From Flavobacteriales bacterium UBA7878 (GTDB lineage: Bacteria > Bacteroidota > Bacteroidia > Flavobacteriales > Schleiferiaceae), in NCBI GenBank assembly GCA_002501205.1, contig DLRW01000069.1:1-54148 (forward strand): DNA of 54,148 bases, read 5' to 3'. Within the stretch, counting starts at the first letter, position 1. Each line of letters starts with the position of its first letter. The notes beneath the pieces are model-generated. The model was not told the origin of the DNA, made no database searches, and was given only the letters and a program-made list of their open reading frames with translations. The position numbers and the translations under genes are program-made. Shown piece after piece: positions 42,201 through 51,349 of the stretch.

Positions 42201-42854
42201 ATGAAAAGCATTAGTAAGATTGTAGTCCTCAATTTTAAACTGGAATGGTCGGAGCGCCGCTCCTATTTTTCCCTCTTGATCTATGTGCTTTCTACCGTGT
42301 ACCTCAGCAATCTTGTTTTTAAGGAGCAATTATCCGTGCAAAGCTGGAATGCCTTTTTCTGGGTCATCTTTCTCTTTGCCGCCGTACAAGCCGCCTACCG
42401 CAGTTTTAGCTATGAGGCCGATCAACGCTTTCTACTTTATTATGGCTGGCTAAAACCGGAGCATCTTATCCTCGGGAAAATCGCCTATAACTTCATCTAT
42501 CTCTGGATTTTAGCCCTTTGTACCACCGCCGTTTTTGGCTTCTTCGCTGGCTTTCCCATCGAAGATCCCTGGGCCTTTATTACGATTTTGAGTTTATCTG
42601 CCCTAGGCTTTAGTGCCATCCTCACTTTAGTAGCGGGTATATCAGCCAAAGCAGGAAATAATCCGGCTCTACCCGCCATTCTGAGCATCCCCCTGCTCTA
42701 CCCTCAAATCCTCACTTTAAGCCATTTAAGTGAGCGCAGTTTAACTGGATTTGACTGGGAAATAAATGCCCGATTGATTCTAGTTATCGCCTTACTGGCA
42801 TTGGTCTCGCTCCTCTTGGCCTTCCTCTTATTTCCCTACCTTTGGCGCGATTAA
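42201..42854 (+). CDS. ccmB: Heme exporter protein CcmB
   Basis: 217 residues, six predicted TM helices, as expected for CcmB, the membrane subunit of the CcmABCD heme-handling ABC complex in cytochrome c maturation system I. I start at ATG 42201 rather than the TTG three codons earlier. The EADQRFLLYYGWLKPEHLILGK loop is typical. The ATPase CcmA is not in this window. First of five overlapping or nearly overlapping ccm genes. Confidence 0.85.
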   Translation: MKSISKIVVLNFKLEWSERRSYFSLLIYVLSTVYLSNLVFKEQLSVQSWNAFFWVIFLFAAVQAAYRSFSYEADQRFLLYYGWLKPEHLILGKIAYNFIYLWILALCTTAVFGFFAGFPIEDPWAFITILSLSALGFSAILTLVAGISAKAGNNPALPAILSIPLLYPQILTLSHLSERSLTGFDWEINARLILVIALLALVSLLLAFLLFPYLWRD

Positions 42855-42862
42855 AATCGGCT

Positions 42863-43519
42863 ATGAAAGGCATTTGGTGGAAAGCGATTGGCGTAGCATT
42901 AGTGCTCTATTCCATAATTCAAGGACTACTCGGTCCGGTTCCGGCTTTAGATGTGCTCAATGAAACCATTCGGGTTTTGTATTTCCACGTTCCCATGTGG
43001 TTTTCCATGATTCTGATGCTCTTGCTCAGCCTCATTTACAGCATTAAAACCTTAAGGGGAAATCTTAAATGGGATATCTATGCCGAGCAATTCGCGCGGA
43101 CCGCATTTCTGCTCGCCCTATTAGGCCTTACAACCGGCATGGTCTGGGCCCGCTTTACCTGGGGAGCCTTTTGGACCAATGATCCCAAATTGCAAGGTAC
43201 CGCAGTGACCATCCTAACTTATTTAGCCTATTTCATTCTGCGGAATTCCGTAGAAGATCCGCATAAACGCAGTCGCCTGGCGGGGGTCTACAATATTTTC
43301 GCCTTTGTGATGATGATTGTCTTTATTGGCATACTTCCTCGCATTACCGACAGTCTGCACCCGGGTATGGGTGGCAATCCCGGTTTTAATGAATACGATT
43401 TAGATGATAATATGCGAAGGGTCTTTTATCCGGCCGTTGTAGGCTGGATGCTCATGGGACTTTGGATTAGCTCCCTTAGTATTCGCATCCAAAAATTGAA
43501 ATATGCGCAAGAAAATTAA
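42863..43519 (+). CDS. ccmC: Heme-handling protein CcmC
   Basis: 218 residues from ATG 42863; a TTG at 42842 is open but overlaps ccmB. Six TM helices with FHVPMWF and the tryptophan-rich heme motif (ARFTWGAFWTNDPKLQ, about residues 94-109), which together with flanking His presents heme to CcmE. It lies 8 bases after ccmB, and the end overlaps ccmD by 17 bases. Confidence 0.9.
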   Translation: MKGIWWKAIGVALVLYSIIQGLLGPVPALDVLNETIRVLYFHVPMWFSMILMLLLSLIYSIKTLRGNLKWDIYAEQFARTAFLLALLGLTTGMVWARFTWGAFWTNDPKLQGTAVTILTYLAYFILRNSVEDPHKRSRLAGVYNIFAFVMMIVFIGILPRITDSLHPGMGGNPGFNEYDLDDNMRRVFYPAVVGWMLMGLWISSLSIRIQKLKYAQEN

Positions 43520-43709
43520 TCTTCTGGCAGTCTTTCTTTTGCCCTTCTTCCTGCAGGCGCAGAAGGCAAAACCGGAAATGGCCGAGTTCTTTCGCTCCAA
43601 CGGAAAGATCTATGTGGTTGTAGCTATTATGTCGATCATATTCCTGGGAGTGGTATTCTATTTAGTTCACCTCGACCGTAAAGTCAACAAACTGAAAAAG
43701 TCCTTATGA
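43503..43709 (+). CDS. ccmD: CcmD-like small membrane protein
   Basis: 68 residues with an N-terminal signal-like helix (LLAVFLLPFFLQAQ) and a second TM helix (~37-57), ending in a Lys-rich tail (DRKVNKLKKSL). Position between ccmC and ccmE, size and helix pattern fit CcmD, which assists release of holo-CcmE. Sequence identity alone is too low to prove it. It overlaps ccmC by 17 bases and ccmE by 4. Confidence 0.75.
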   Translation: MRKKINLLAVFLLPFFLQAQKAKPEMAEFFRSNGKIYVVVAIMSIIFLGVVFYLVHLDRKVNKLKKSL

Positions 43710-44107
43710 AACGTACGCATATTGCGCTCATCATAATTATTGCCGTAGCCATGGGCGCCATTATGGTAAGCTTGGGCGATGCTTCTACCTATGTAAACTT
43801 CGAACAGGCCGAAAGAAATCCCGGTACCAAATACACGGTAATTGGCTATTTGGATAAGGAGGCGGCCATGAATTACGATGCGCAGGCCAATCGCTTCAGC
43901 TTTGGAGCGGTAGATAAAAATGGCTCCAAGCAAAAAGTGATCTACCATCAGCCCAAGCCTCAGGATTTTGAGCGTAGTGAAGAAATTACCATGAAAGGTT
44001 TCGCTACCGACAGCGCTTTTATCGCCGAAGAAATTCTGATGAAGTGCCCCAGCAAATACAATGAAAAGAATGAAATGGCTGGTAATCAAAACAGCTACGT
44101 GAATTAA
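43706..44107 (+). CDS. ccmE: Heme chaperone CcmE, Cys-type
   Basis: 133 residues: one N-terminal TM anchor (~5-22), then the OB-fold (TKYTVIGYLDKE through EITMKGFATDSAF). In most proteobacterial CcmE the heme-binding motif is HxxxY. Here it is C114-P-S-K-Y118, the CxxxY form known from archaea and some anaerobes. The protein carries heme from CcmC to the CcmF/H ligase. It overlaps ccmD by 4 bases, and ccmF starts 8 bases after its stop. Confidence 0.88.
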   Translation: MKRTHIALIIIIAVAMGAIMVSLGDASTYVNFEQAERNPGTKYTVIGYLDKEAAMNYDAQANRFSFGAVDKNGSKQKVIYHQPKPQDFERSEEITMKGFATDSAFIAEEILMKCPSKYNEKNEMAGNQNSYVN

Positions 44108-44115
44108 GCTTTTGG

Positions 44116-46530
44116 ATGGAATACATTGGTGAACACCTCCTCCCCGGCTTTATCGGCCGCCTTTCTGTTAGTACGGCTTTTGTAAGTGCCTTGGTGGCGA
44201 TGGTCGCCTACTATCTTAATGCCCGCAACGAAAATGCCGGCTACCGCAAAATTGCCCGTTATTCCTTTGGCCTGCACAGCCTTGCCACCCTTGGCATTGT
44301 TTTAAGCCTCTTCTACTTATTACTCAACCATTATTTCGAATACGACTACGTTTGGAAGCACTCCTCCCTAAACCTGGAACCCCGCTTTGTTTTTAGTGCT
44401 TTTTGGGAAGGTCAGGAAGGCAGCTTTATCCTGTGGCTCTTTTGGAATGCCGTTTTAGGTCTCATCCTGATGTTTAAGGCTAAGGATTGGGAAAACCACA
44501 GCATGATGGTCTTCTCTGCCGTGCAGGCTTTTATCGCTTCCATGGTTTTAGGCGTTTACCCCTTAGGCTTAAAAATTGGCAGCAGCCCTTTTGTATTGAT
44601 GCGGGAAACCGCCGAAAATATTGGTCTACCTTGGACTCAATTGGCAAATTATCTGGAGCGCTTTCCAGCCTTTATGGATGGTACCGGATTAAATCCCTTG
44701 CTCCAAAACTATTGGATGACCATTCATCCACCTACCCTTTTCTTGGGCTTTGCCTCTACCTTGGTTCCCTTTGCCTTGGCAATGGCGGCCTTAATTAAAG
44801 GTGATTTTAAATCCTGGGTAAAACCAGCCTTGCCCTGGGCTTTCTTTAGTGTGGGCATTTTAGGCTTGGGGATTTTAATGGGAGGTGCCTGGGCTTACGA
44901 AGCTTTGAGCTTTGGCGGATTCTGGGCCTGGGACCCGGTAGAAAATTCATCTCTGGTACCCTGGATTGTTATGGCTGGTGCAGCCCACCTATTATTGATT
45001 TACCGCAATAAACGCGCGGGCCTCAGTGCTGCTTTCATCATGAGCCTACTCAGCTTTATCTTGATCCTCTACTCTACCTTCCTAACCCGCAGCGGAATTT
45101 TAGGCGACTCCTCCGTGCACTCCTTTGTGGATTTAGGCTTAAGTGGTCAGCTATTAATCTACCTCCTCTTTTTCAGTGTCTTGGCCCTGGGCCTTTTCCT
45201 TTGGCGCTATAAAAAGATCCCTAAAAGCAAGAGCGATGATGATCTGAGCTCCCGCGAGTTCTGGATGTTTATTGGTAGCCTGATTCTCTTTATCTCGGCC
45301 TTTCAAATCATCTTTAGCACCTCACTACCGGTGATCAATAAACTGATTGGCCCCGAAGGTTTAATCCCGATCCTCAGCGAAAACAAGGCGCCCCACTTAG
45401 ATCCTATTGCCCATTACCACAGCTGGCAATTGCCCTTTGCTTTGGTGATCGCCATCTTAATGGCCATTGGCCAATTCCTGCGCTATGGTAAAACCGCCAG
45501 CAAAGTATTCTGGCGCGGCATTAGCATTGCTTTAATCCTCAGCATTGCTCTGGCTTCCTATACCGCACAGGTCTACTATCTCTGGTCGGAGCCCCTCTAT
45601 TTAGCTTTACTCTACAGCGGATTTTTCGCGGTATTCTCCAACCTTTGGTATTGGCTCATTTCCGGAAAAGCTAATTGGAGCTTTGCCGGTAGTTCGGTGG
45701 CTCATATCGGTTTCGCCCTCATATTGGTAGGTGCCCTTATCTCCAATGGACGCAAGCAGGTGATTAGTCGCAGTCAGGTTTTCACCGAGAATCAGGCGGC
45801 TAATGAGAATATCCAAATGTTGCAAGGCGACAGTTTAAAACTGGGTCCCTATACCGGCGTTTACGAAGGCGTGGAAATGGAAGGCCAAAAACAGTTCTAC
45901 AAAGTATCCTACTTTAATAATCCCGGGGATAGCGAGCCGCTCTTCCAACTGAGACCCTTCCTGCAGTTTAGTGATCAAATGGGTCCCAATCCCAATCCGG
46001 ATACCAAGCATTATTGGAATTATGACATTTATACCCACATCACCTATTCCTCCGAATTGGAAGTATCCAGCCCCGATGGTTTTGGCAATGAGGCAGAAGT
46101 AAGTCTAGGTCAGGGGGACACCGCTATTTATGAAGGACATTTTGTGGTGCTCGACAGTACCCTGGCCAATTTCGTAGGTAATGAAGAACGCCAGGAAATA
46201 TTAGCCGGTAAGCTTACGGCACACCTGAGGTTAATCAATCCAATGGGCACTGAATTCCCCATACAACCTGCCTTTGTGGTGGAAAACGATTTCAAGGAAT
46301 TCCGCGATACGGTATTAGCAATGCAAGGCTTCAAATTTCGCTTTGAGGATGTAGATCCGGATAAGAACGAAATTCAGATTCGCGCCTGGACCAAAGTGGA
46401 TCCAATTGAAAAGCCTTATATCGTGCAAAAGGCCATCGTTTTCCCGATGATCAATATCCTTTGGATGGGATCGATCTTAATGGTAATTGGCAGCTTTATC
46501 GCCGTTTGGCAAAGGATAAAGCGATCTTAG
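44116..46530 (+). CDS. ccmF: Cytochrome c heme lyase subunit CcmF
   Basis: 804 residues with about 14 TM helices. The WWD-type heme motif is FGGFWAWDPVENSSLVPW (about residues 266-283), with IHPPTLFLGF upstream and heme-ligand His in helices. A periplasmic beta-rich domain (~555-770) precedes the last TM helix. CcmF ligates heme to apocytochrome CXXCH motifs. Longer than the ~650-residue E. coli protein, mainly in the C-terminal periplasmic part, as is usual in Bacteroidota. The stop overlaps the T9SS protein gene by 4 bases. CcmA, CcmG and CcmH are not seen. Confidence 0.92.
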   Translation: MEYIGEHLLPGFIGRLSVSTAFVSALVAMVAYYLNARNENAGYRKIARYSFGLHSLATLGIVLSLFYLLLNHYFEYDYVWKHSSLNLEPRFVFSAFWEGQEGSFILWLFWNAVLGLILMFKAKDWENHSMMVFSAVQAFIASMVLGVYPLGLKIGSSPFVLMRETAENIGLPWTQLANYLERFPAFMDGTGLNPLLQNYWMTIHPPTLFLGFASTLVPFALAMAALIKGDFKSWVKPALPWAFFSVGILGLGILMGGAWAYEALSFGGFWAWDPVENSSLVPWIVMAGAAHLLLIYRNKRAGLSAAFIMSLLSFILILYSTFLTRSGILGDSSVHSFVDLGLSGQLLIYLLFFSVLALGLFLWRYKKIPKSKSDDDLSSREFWMFIGSLILFISAFQIIFSTSLPVINKLIGPEGLIPILSENKAPHLDPIAHYHSWQLPFALVIAILMAIGQFLRYGKTASKVFWRGISIALILSIALASYTAQVYYLWSEPLYLALLYSGFFAVFSNLWYWLISGKANWSFAGSSVAHIGFALILVGALISNGRKQVISRSQVFTENQAANENIQMLQGDSLKLGPYTGVYEGVEMEGQKQFYKVSYFNNPGDSEPLFQLRPFLQFSDQMGPNPNPDTKHYWNYDIYTHITYSSELEVSSPDGFGNEAEVSLGQGDTAIYEGHFVVLDSTLANFVGNEERQEILAGKLTAHLRLINPMGTEFPIQPAFVVENDFKEFRDTVLAMQGFKFRFEDVDPDKNEIQIRAWTKVDPIEKPYIVQKAIVFPMINILWMGSILMVIGSFIAVWQRIKRS

Positions 46531-48467
46531 TCGTAATAGCGATTGATGGTGATGGGTCCGGTGGAACGCACTTCCACCCCGCATTGCACCACATAGTAAT
46601 AGGTGCCATCCGGTAAGGGATTGCCATCCTGATCGGTACCAAACCAATCATTGCTGTAAGCATTATCCCGATACACTTCGGCACCCCAGCGATTCATAAT
46701 ATAAAGTCCGCAATTCCCGGATGGATTGATATAGCTGATGTCGAAAAAGTCATTGATACCATCTCCATTGGGGGTAATGATATTATAGACGGCGGCATCT
46801 AGATCATCACTGATATAAACCCAAAGCGAATCTTTGCCCTTACATCCGTATTGATCGGTTAAAATCAAATAGACCATCACCGTATCATCGCGCTCCCTGA
46901 AACGGAAGGTTGGATTGCGGGAAAAGGGATTATCAATTTCAATCGGACTGCTGGCATACCAGTAATAGTCGGCGCCGTAATTCGCATGCAAGCGCAATTC
47001 TGAACCACGTTGAATGGCGGTATCCGGGCCAGCATCGGCAAATACATTTCCGCGAACAATGTCGATGGTATCCACAATTTCCTGCGAGCAGCTATCCCAG
47101 TACAAGGTGAGCTTAACCGGCTTAGGCCCTGGCTGCGTCCAGCTAATTCCAAAAGCACTACGTCCCGTAACGGTCGGAATTAAAGCATCAGCGCCAAACT
47201 CCCATTCATAACGGGTATTGGGGCGAATATTGGTTCCAATCGCTTCAAATTGTAAACCCTGCACTTCATAACAAGGCACCCCATCCCAAAGAAAGTCACC
47301 CTGCACCGGAGCGGTTACCTTAAAAGGAGCAAAGGTGGTATCGCTACAGGTTTCACCGGGATTGGCAATTAATCGCACATAATAAGTACCTGGAGCCGGA
47401 TAGGTATAAGTAGGATTGGCTAATCTGCTGGTATCGCTATTGGTATTAAGATCACCAAAATTCCAAAGCAGGCCATTGGCATTATTGGTTTCACTTTCAA
47501 ACTGAACCGTAAGCCCATCGCATAATATGGTAGGGTCTTCCAAAGGCGTACGCATATCACTAATGATGTTCTGCGTACACTGGGTTACCGCAAATTGATA
47601 ATCGAGGCGTACCGTACTCATGATCTGCCCATCGCGCCATTCGGTAATACAAATACCGGCTACATACACCCCAATCTGATTGGCGGTACCGCGAAGTTGC
47701 CCGGTACGCGGATTAATGGTGAAATTCGTAGAAGCCGGAATAGGATTGGAAAAGGTTTGAGGCGCCGCAAAAGTTAAGGGCGTAAAAGGCGGTGGACAAG
47801 GAGGATTGGGAATTACCGAAAAACAATTGCCACTGCCACCACCGGCATTACCCCCACCGGCGAAAATCTGGCAAAGATCATAGCTAATCGAATCACCATC
47901 CGCTTCAGTAACCTGTAAATTGATAGAGGCCGGACGATTCAGGCAGAGTACATTATCAGGCGGACTCACAATATGCGGAGCACTGTTACAAGTGGTATCC
48001 ATGCTAGGGATGCGCACGGAATAGGTATTGCCAAAACTACCGGGATTATTCACATTCCCAATAATGGCATTTCGGCAACAACGCTGATGCACAATAGTAT
48101 AGCCTCCAACTACCGGTGGTAAGCTAACCGTATCCACATAATCGGCATATTCCACACAAAGGTTAGCGGGTACCGAAACACAGGGATCACTGGACAGGCT
48201 ATTATTCAAAGAAATAATTTGACCGCGGGGAATGGATAAGGTGCGAATCAGCTGACTGTTAATATCGTAAATGGCCACATTGGCATTGCCATCAAAGGCA
48301 GCACCACCACCGGCACAATCGCGGTAAACCCGCAAGGAAACGGTATAAAGATTATTACCCTGACAACTATAGGTGATTTCGCCACCAATAAGGTGAGCGG
48401 CATTTAAAGAGCTGACAGAGAGCAGCCACAGGACCAATAGAAATCCGGTACGTTCTAATAACTTCAT
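46527..48467 (-). CDS. Large surface protein with PKD domain and T9SS type-B sorting domain
   Basis: 646 residues with a signal peptide (residues 1-23, ending SSLNAA). The N-terminal region (IGGEITYSCQGNNLYTVSLR, then RQVYRDCAGGGAAFDG-type motif) is an Ig-like adhesin region seen in Bacteroidota gliding/surface proteins. A PKD domain spans ~320-395 (GLLWNFGDLNTNSDTSRLAN). The last ~90 residues (YNIITPNGDGINDFFDI to PITINRYYD) form the type-B (gliding-motility-associated) T9SS sorting domain. It is a cell-surface or secreted adhesin; the ligand is unknown. Convergent to ccmF. Confidence 0.85.
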   Translation of the reverse strand: MKLLERTGFLLVLWLLSVSSLNAAHLIGGEITYSCQGNNLYTVSLRVYRDCAGGGAAFDGNANVAIYDINSQLIRTLSIPRGQIISLNNSLSSDPCVSVPANLCVEYADYVDTVSLPPVVGGYTIVHQRCCRNAIIGNVNNPGSFGNTYSVRIPSMDTTCNSAPHIVSPPDNVLCLNRPASINLQVTEADGDSISYDLCQIFAGGGNAGGGSGNCFSVIPNPPCPPPFTPLTFAAPQTFSNPIPASTNFTINPRTGQLRGTANQIGVYVAGICITEWRDGQIMSTVRLDYQFAVTQCTQNIISDMRTPLEDPTILCDGLTVQFESETNNANGLLWNFGDLNTNSDTSRLANPTYTYPAPGTYYVRLIANPGETCSDTTFAPFKVTAPVQGDFLWDGVPCYEVQGLQFEAIGTNIRPNTRYEWEFGADALIPTVTGRSAFGISWTQPGPKPVKLTLYWDSCSQEIVDTIDIVRGNVFADAGPDTAIQRGSELRLHANYGADYYWYASSPIEIDNPFSRNPTFRFRERDDTVMVYLILTDQYGCKGKDSLWVYISDDLDAAVYNIITPNGDGINDFFDISYINPSGNCGLYIMNRWGAEVYRDNAYSNDWFGTDQDGNPLPDGTYYYVVQCGVEVRSTGPITINRYYD

Positions 48468-48535
48468 TTAGGCAGGGTTAGGGATCGTGAAGATAGGATT
48501 ATTTTTAAGCGTGAGGAAGAGCCCGGTCCAATGCG

Positions 48536-48543
48536 TACTTTTG
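48536..48543 (+). promoter_or_regulatory. -7 box directly upstream of the DUF2520 gene
   Basis: TACTTTTG, a perfect TAnnTTTG, ends four bases before the ATG at 48548. It suggests a leaderless or near-leaderless transcript of the operon. A -33 element was not found. Confidence 0.42.
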
Positions 48544-48547
48544 AGCT

Positions 48548-49291
48548 ATGATTCACAAAATCGCCATCATTGGAAATGGTAAGGTAGGCACATTTTTGTC
48601 GAAAGCCTTCGCTGATATGGGCCTGGATGTGAGTGTTTATGCGCGAAATCCCAAATCAGCAGCGCAAAAAAAGCTTAGTGAATTAGGTGATGATTCTGAC
48701 CTCTGTTTAATCTGCATTGCCGATCGAAACATTGCGGAGCTTACCAAATGTATACCAGCCCAAAAAGGCATTTTAGCCCATAGTTCAGGAACGGTACCCC
48801 TGGAAGCCCTGGATATTCGCCATCCTCATCGTGGCATATTCTATCCTTTGATGAGTCTTCAGGCCGAAAGTGAGGTAGATATCCAAAGCATTCCCTTTTG
48901 CTTGGAAGCCTCCTCCAATTCAATTCTCAATCAATTAGAAAGCTGGGCGCAGTCCTTAGATCTTTCCTTTTACGAGATCGACAGTAAAAAGCGCAAGCAA
49001 TTACATCTGGCGGCAGTGATTAGCCATAATTTCAGTAATTACCTCTACCACTGGGCCTGGCAAGTGCTTCAAAAAGCGGATATCGATTTTGAGATTCTCA
49101 AGCCTTTACTAAGCCAACAGGTGAAAGGCCTCAGTACTGCCGATCCTATATTGAATCAAACCGGTCCGGCCGTACGTGGTGATCTCAATACCATTAAAGC
49201 CCATCAGGAACTCTTGGAAAATCCTGAACTTGCAGACCTTTATCAAAAGCTAAGTACCCTCATTCAACAGAGCAATGAAAAAGAATTATAA
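48548..49291 (+). CDS. Rossmann / DUF2520 family oxidoreductase-like protein
   Basis: 247 residues. Residues 5-35 have the NAD(P)-binding glycine motif (IIGNGKVGTFLSKAF), followed by an NAD-type Rossmann domain (~1-115, HSSGTVPLEALD) and the helical DUF2520 domain (~130-240, LHLAAVISHNFSNYLYHWAW). The fold resembles pyrroline-5-carboxylate or ketopantoate reductases. The reaction is unknown. It overlaps the KdsC-like gene by 17 bases and is the first gene of the operon. Confidence 0.85.
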   Translation: MIHKIAIIGNGKVGTFLSKAFADMGLDVSVYARNPKSAAQKKLSELGDDSDLCLICIADRNIAELTKCIPAQKGILAHSSGTVPLEALDIRHPHRGIFYPLMSLQAESEVDIQSIPFCLEASSNSILNQLESWAQSLDLSFYEIDSKKRKQLHLAAVISHNFSNYLYHWAWQVLQKADIDFEILKPLLSQQVKGLSTADPILNQTGPAVRGDLNTIKAHQELLENPELADLYQKLSTLIQQSNEKEL

Positions 49292-49808
49292 GGAACTCCT
49301 CCACCCTATCAAGGCCTTTATTTTTGATATGGATGGCGTTCTGAATAGCGGAAATCTGGCCATCGGTCAAGATGGTAGACCCATCCGCAATCTCAATAGC
49401 AAAGACAGTTATGCCATACAGTTGGCCGTGCGCAAGGGTTATAAAGTGGGCCTCATATCTGGAGGTTCCTGCGCAGGTATTAAAACCCGACTTCAAGGCT
49501 TAGGCCTGACTGATATTTACATGAGCATCCCTCATAAATTGGAGGCCTGGAACGACTTTTTAGCCGTTTATGAGCATGAAGGCCTGCAGCCGGAGAACAT
49601 CCTTTATATGGGAGACGATATTCCTGATATTCCCGTTCTCAAGGAAGCCGGTGTGGCTTGCTGCCCCCACAATGGTGTGCCTGAGGTACGCCAATTGGTA
49701 GATTATGTTTCTCCTCATTTAGGGGGCGATGGCTGTGCTCGCGATGTAATTGAACAATGCCTCAAGGTGCAGGATAACTGGATGCTGGAAGACGATTTTA
49801 GATGGTGA
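49275..49808 (+). CDS. KdsC-like HAD phosphatase
   Basis: 177 residues. HAD motif I is FDMDGVLNSG (D18, D20), motif II SGGSC (S/T), and motif III/IV the GDDIPDIPVL segment. The family is the 3-deoxy-D-manno-octulosonate 8-phosphate phosphatase type, and KdsC in Kdo synthesis is the expected role because LPS assembly genes (lptD) are present on the same chromosome. Other phosphatases of the C0 class cannot be ruled out. It overlaps its neighbours on both sides. Confidence 0.85.
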   Translation: MKKNYKELLHPIKAFIFDMDGVLNSGNLAIGQDGRPIRNLNSKDSYAIQLAVRKGYKVGLISGGSCAGIKTRLQGLGLTDIYMSIPHKLEAWNDFLAVYEHEGLQPENILYMGDDIPDIPVLKEAGVACCPHNGVPEVRQLVDYVSPHLGGDGCARDVIEQCLKVQDNWMLEDDFRW

Positions 49809-50734
49809 AAATTCTTCGATTGATACGTTGGCCCAATTTGCTGATGATCGTATTTATTCAATACCTGATCCGCTTTAGCTTTACTGAGGCCCTTAATATG
49901 CCGCATGCTCTGGATCCTTGGTATTATGCTTTGGGGGTTCTCTGCTCAGTACTATTAGCGGCTGGCGGTTATATTGTAAACGATCTTTTCGATCTGGAAA
50001 CCGATGCGGCCAATAAACCCAAACGCATTACTATTGGCCGGGGAATTAGCGAAGACCGGGCCTGGTACCTCTATTTTGCCACCGTGATATTGGCGGCCGT
50101 TTCTGCCTATTTTCTGGCCCAGGAAGTAGAATTGGAAGGTCTTTGGCTGGTTGCTCCACTTGCTTCCATCCTACTTTACCTCTACGCAACCAATCTTAAG
50201 AAAAGACCCTTAATTGGCAATGTCTTGGTATCACTCCTCAGCGCCATGCCGGTTTTTTTGGTAGCCATTTTTGATCTCCTACCTGCGGGTACCGAAGAAA
50301 ATGCCGAGATGGTAAAACAAGGCTTTCAGGTATTGCTGAATTATTCTGCCTTTGCCTTCTGGCTTACGCTGATTCGAGAGATTGTAAAAGATATGGAAGA
50401 CCGCAAGGGCGATACCATGGCTGGCTATCAAACTCTGGCCATCATTATGCCAGAGCGAGGTCTAAAAGCCCTACTTATCTTACTTATTGCAGTGGCCTTA
50501 GCGCCCATTATTTGGTACGCTCAGGATTTATTGAGCATGGGCGGAAATATTAGCTCTGCCTTTTATGTTTTGCTGGCCGTAGCATTGCCCTTGGCTTTTG
50601 TAGGCTTTCGCCTGATGCGTGCCAGTACTGCGGCCGACTTTCATCGCATTAGTAGCTTCACAAAAATTGTGATGCTATTAGGCATCCTTAGCATGCCTAT
50701 CTTCACCCTATCACTGTTGTATCAATGGCCTTAA
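49802..50734 (+). CDS. UbiA-family prenyltransferase (digeranylgeranylglyceryl-phosphate synthase-like)
   Basis: 310 residues and about nine TM helices. The two prenyl-diphosphate motifs are N60-D61-LFD-L-E-T-D68 (NDxxDxxxD) and the later DMEDRKGD. The proteins in this branch attach a prenyl chain to a glycerophosphate or to another small acceptor, and Bacteroidota homologues are commonly called geranylgeranylglycerol-phosphate geranylgeranyltransferase. The exact acceptor is not known. It overlaps the KdsC-like gene by 7 bases and Maf by 10. Confidence 0.85.
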   Translation: MVKILRLIRWPNLLMIVFIQYLIRFSFTEALNMPHALDPWYYALGVLCSVLLAAGGYIVNDLFDLETDAANKPKRITIGRGISEDRAWYLYFATVILAAVSAYFLAQEVELEGLWLVAPLASILLYLYATNLKKRPLIGNVLVSLLSAMPVFLVAIFDLLPAGTEENAEMVKQGFQVLLNYSAFAFWLTLIREIVKDMEDRKGDTMAGYQTLAIIMPERGLKALLILLIAVALAPIIWYAQDLLSMGGNISSAFYVLLAVALPLAFVGFRLMRASTAADFHRISSFTKIVMLLGILSMPIFTLSLLYQWP

Positions 50735-51306
50735 AATGGCAGGAAAGTCCCATTTTACTGGGATCACAATCACCACGCAGGGCGCAATTACTCAAGGACC
50801 TGGGACTCAAATTCCGGCAATGCAAAGCGGATTTGGATGAAGTATATCCCGCTGAACTTAAGGCCGGAGCGATCGCTGAATTTTTAGCTGAAGCCAAAGC
50901 TGATTTCCTATCCGCCGAAAGGCAAGACCACGAAATATTGATTTGCTCCGACACCGTGGTTTGGAATAAGGGGCAATCGCTAGAAAAAGCGGCCAATCGC
51001 GAAGAAGCCCTGGCTATGTTAGCCGCCCTCTCCGGCGGTGAGCATGAAGTTATAACCGGAGTATGTTGCATTGCCCCCGAAGGTAAAACAGTGTTTTCCG
51101 ATGTCTGCAAAGTACGCTTCCGAGCGATGGATCAAGCGGAAATGGAATACTATGTAGATACCTATAAACCCTATGATAAGGCCGGTGCCTATGGTATTCA
51201 GGAGTGGATTGGCCTGGCCGCCATCGAAGCCATTGAAGGTTCCTTTTTTACGGTAATGGGCTTACCTAGCCATCGAATCGTAAACTACCTGAAAGCGCGG
51301 CCCTAA
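50725..51306 (+). CDS. maf: Maf family nucleotide pyrophosphatase
   Basis: 193 residues. Motifs SQSPRRAQLL (14-23), ICSDTVVW (~72-79) and YDKAGAYGIQEW (~158-169) are those of the Maf/YhdE family, which hydrolyses dTTP, UTP or modified nucleotides to prevent their incorporation. The canonical ALxS start is replaced by LLGSQSPRR. It overlaps the UbiA gene by 10 bases and is the last gene of the operon, with a terminator over its stop codon. Confidence 0.92.
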   Translation: MALKWQESPILLGSQSPRRAQLLKDLGLKFRQCKADLDEVYPAELKAGAIAEFLAEAKADFLSAERQDHEILICSDTVVWNKGQSLEKAANREEALAMLAALSGGEHEVITGVCCIAPEGKTVFSDVCKVRFRAMDQAEMEYYVDTYKPYDKAGAYGIQEWIGLAAIEAIEGSFFTVMGLPSHRIVNYLKARP

Positions 51307-51321
51307 GAATGCCGCTTTTTT
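51292..51321 (+). terminator. Intrinsic terminator overlapping the maf stop codon
   Basis: GCGGC (51297-51301) pairs with GCCGC (51311-51315) across a 9-base loop that contains the maf stop; flanking AAA and a TTTTTT run (51316-51321) complete the signal. It is 28 bases before the NhaC start. Confidence 0.75.
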
Positions 51322-51349
51322 CGTATTATGGCCGGCCTTAATACGCACT

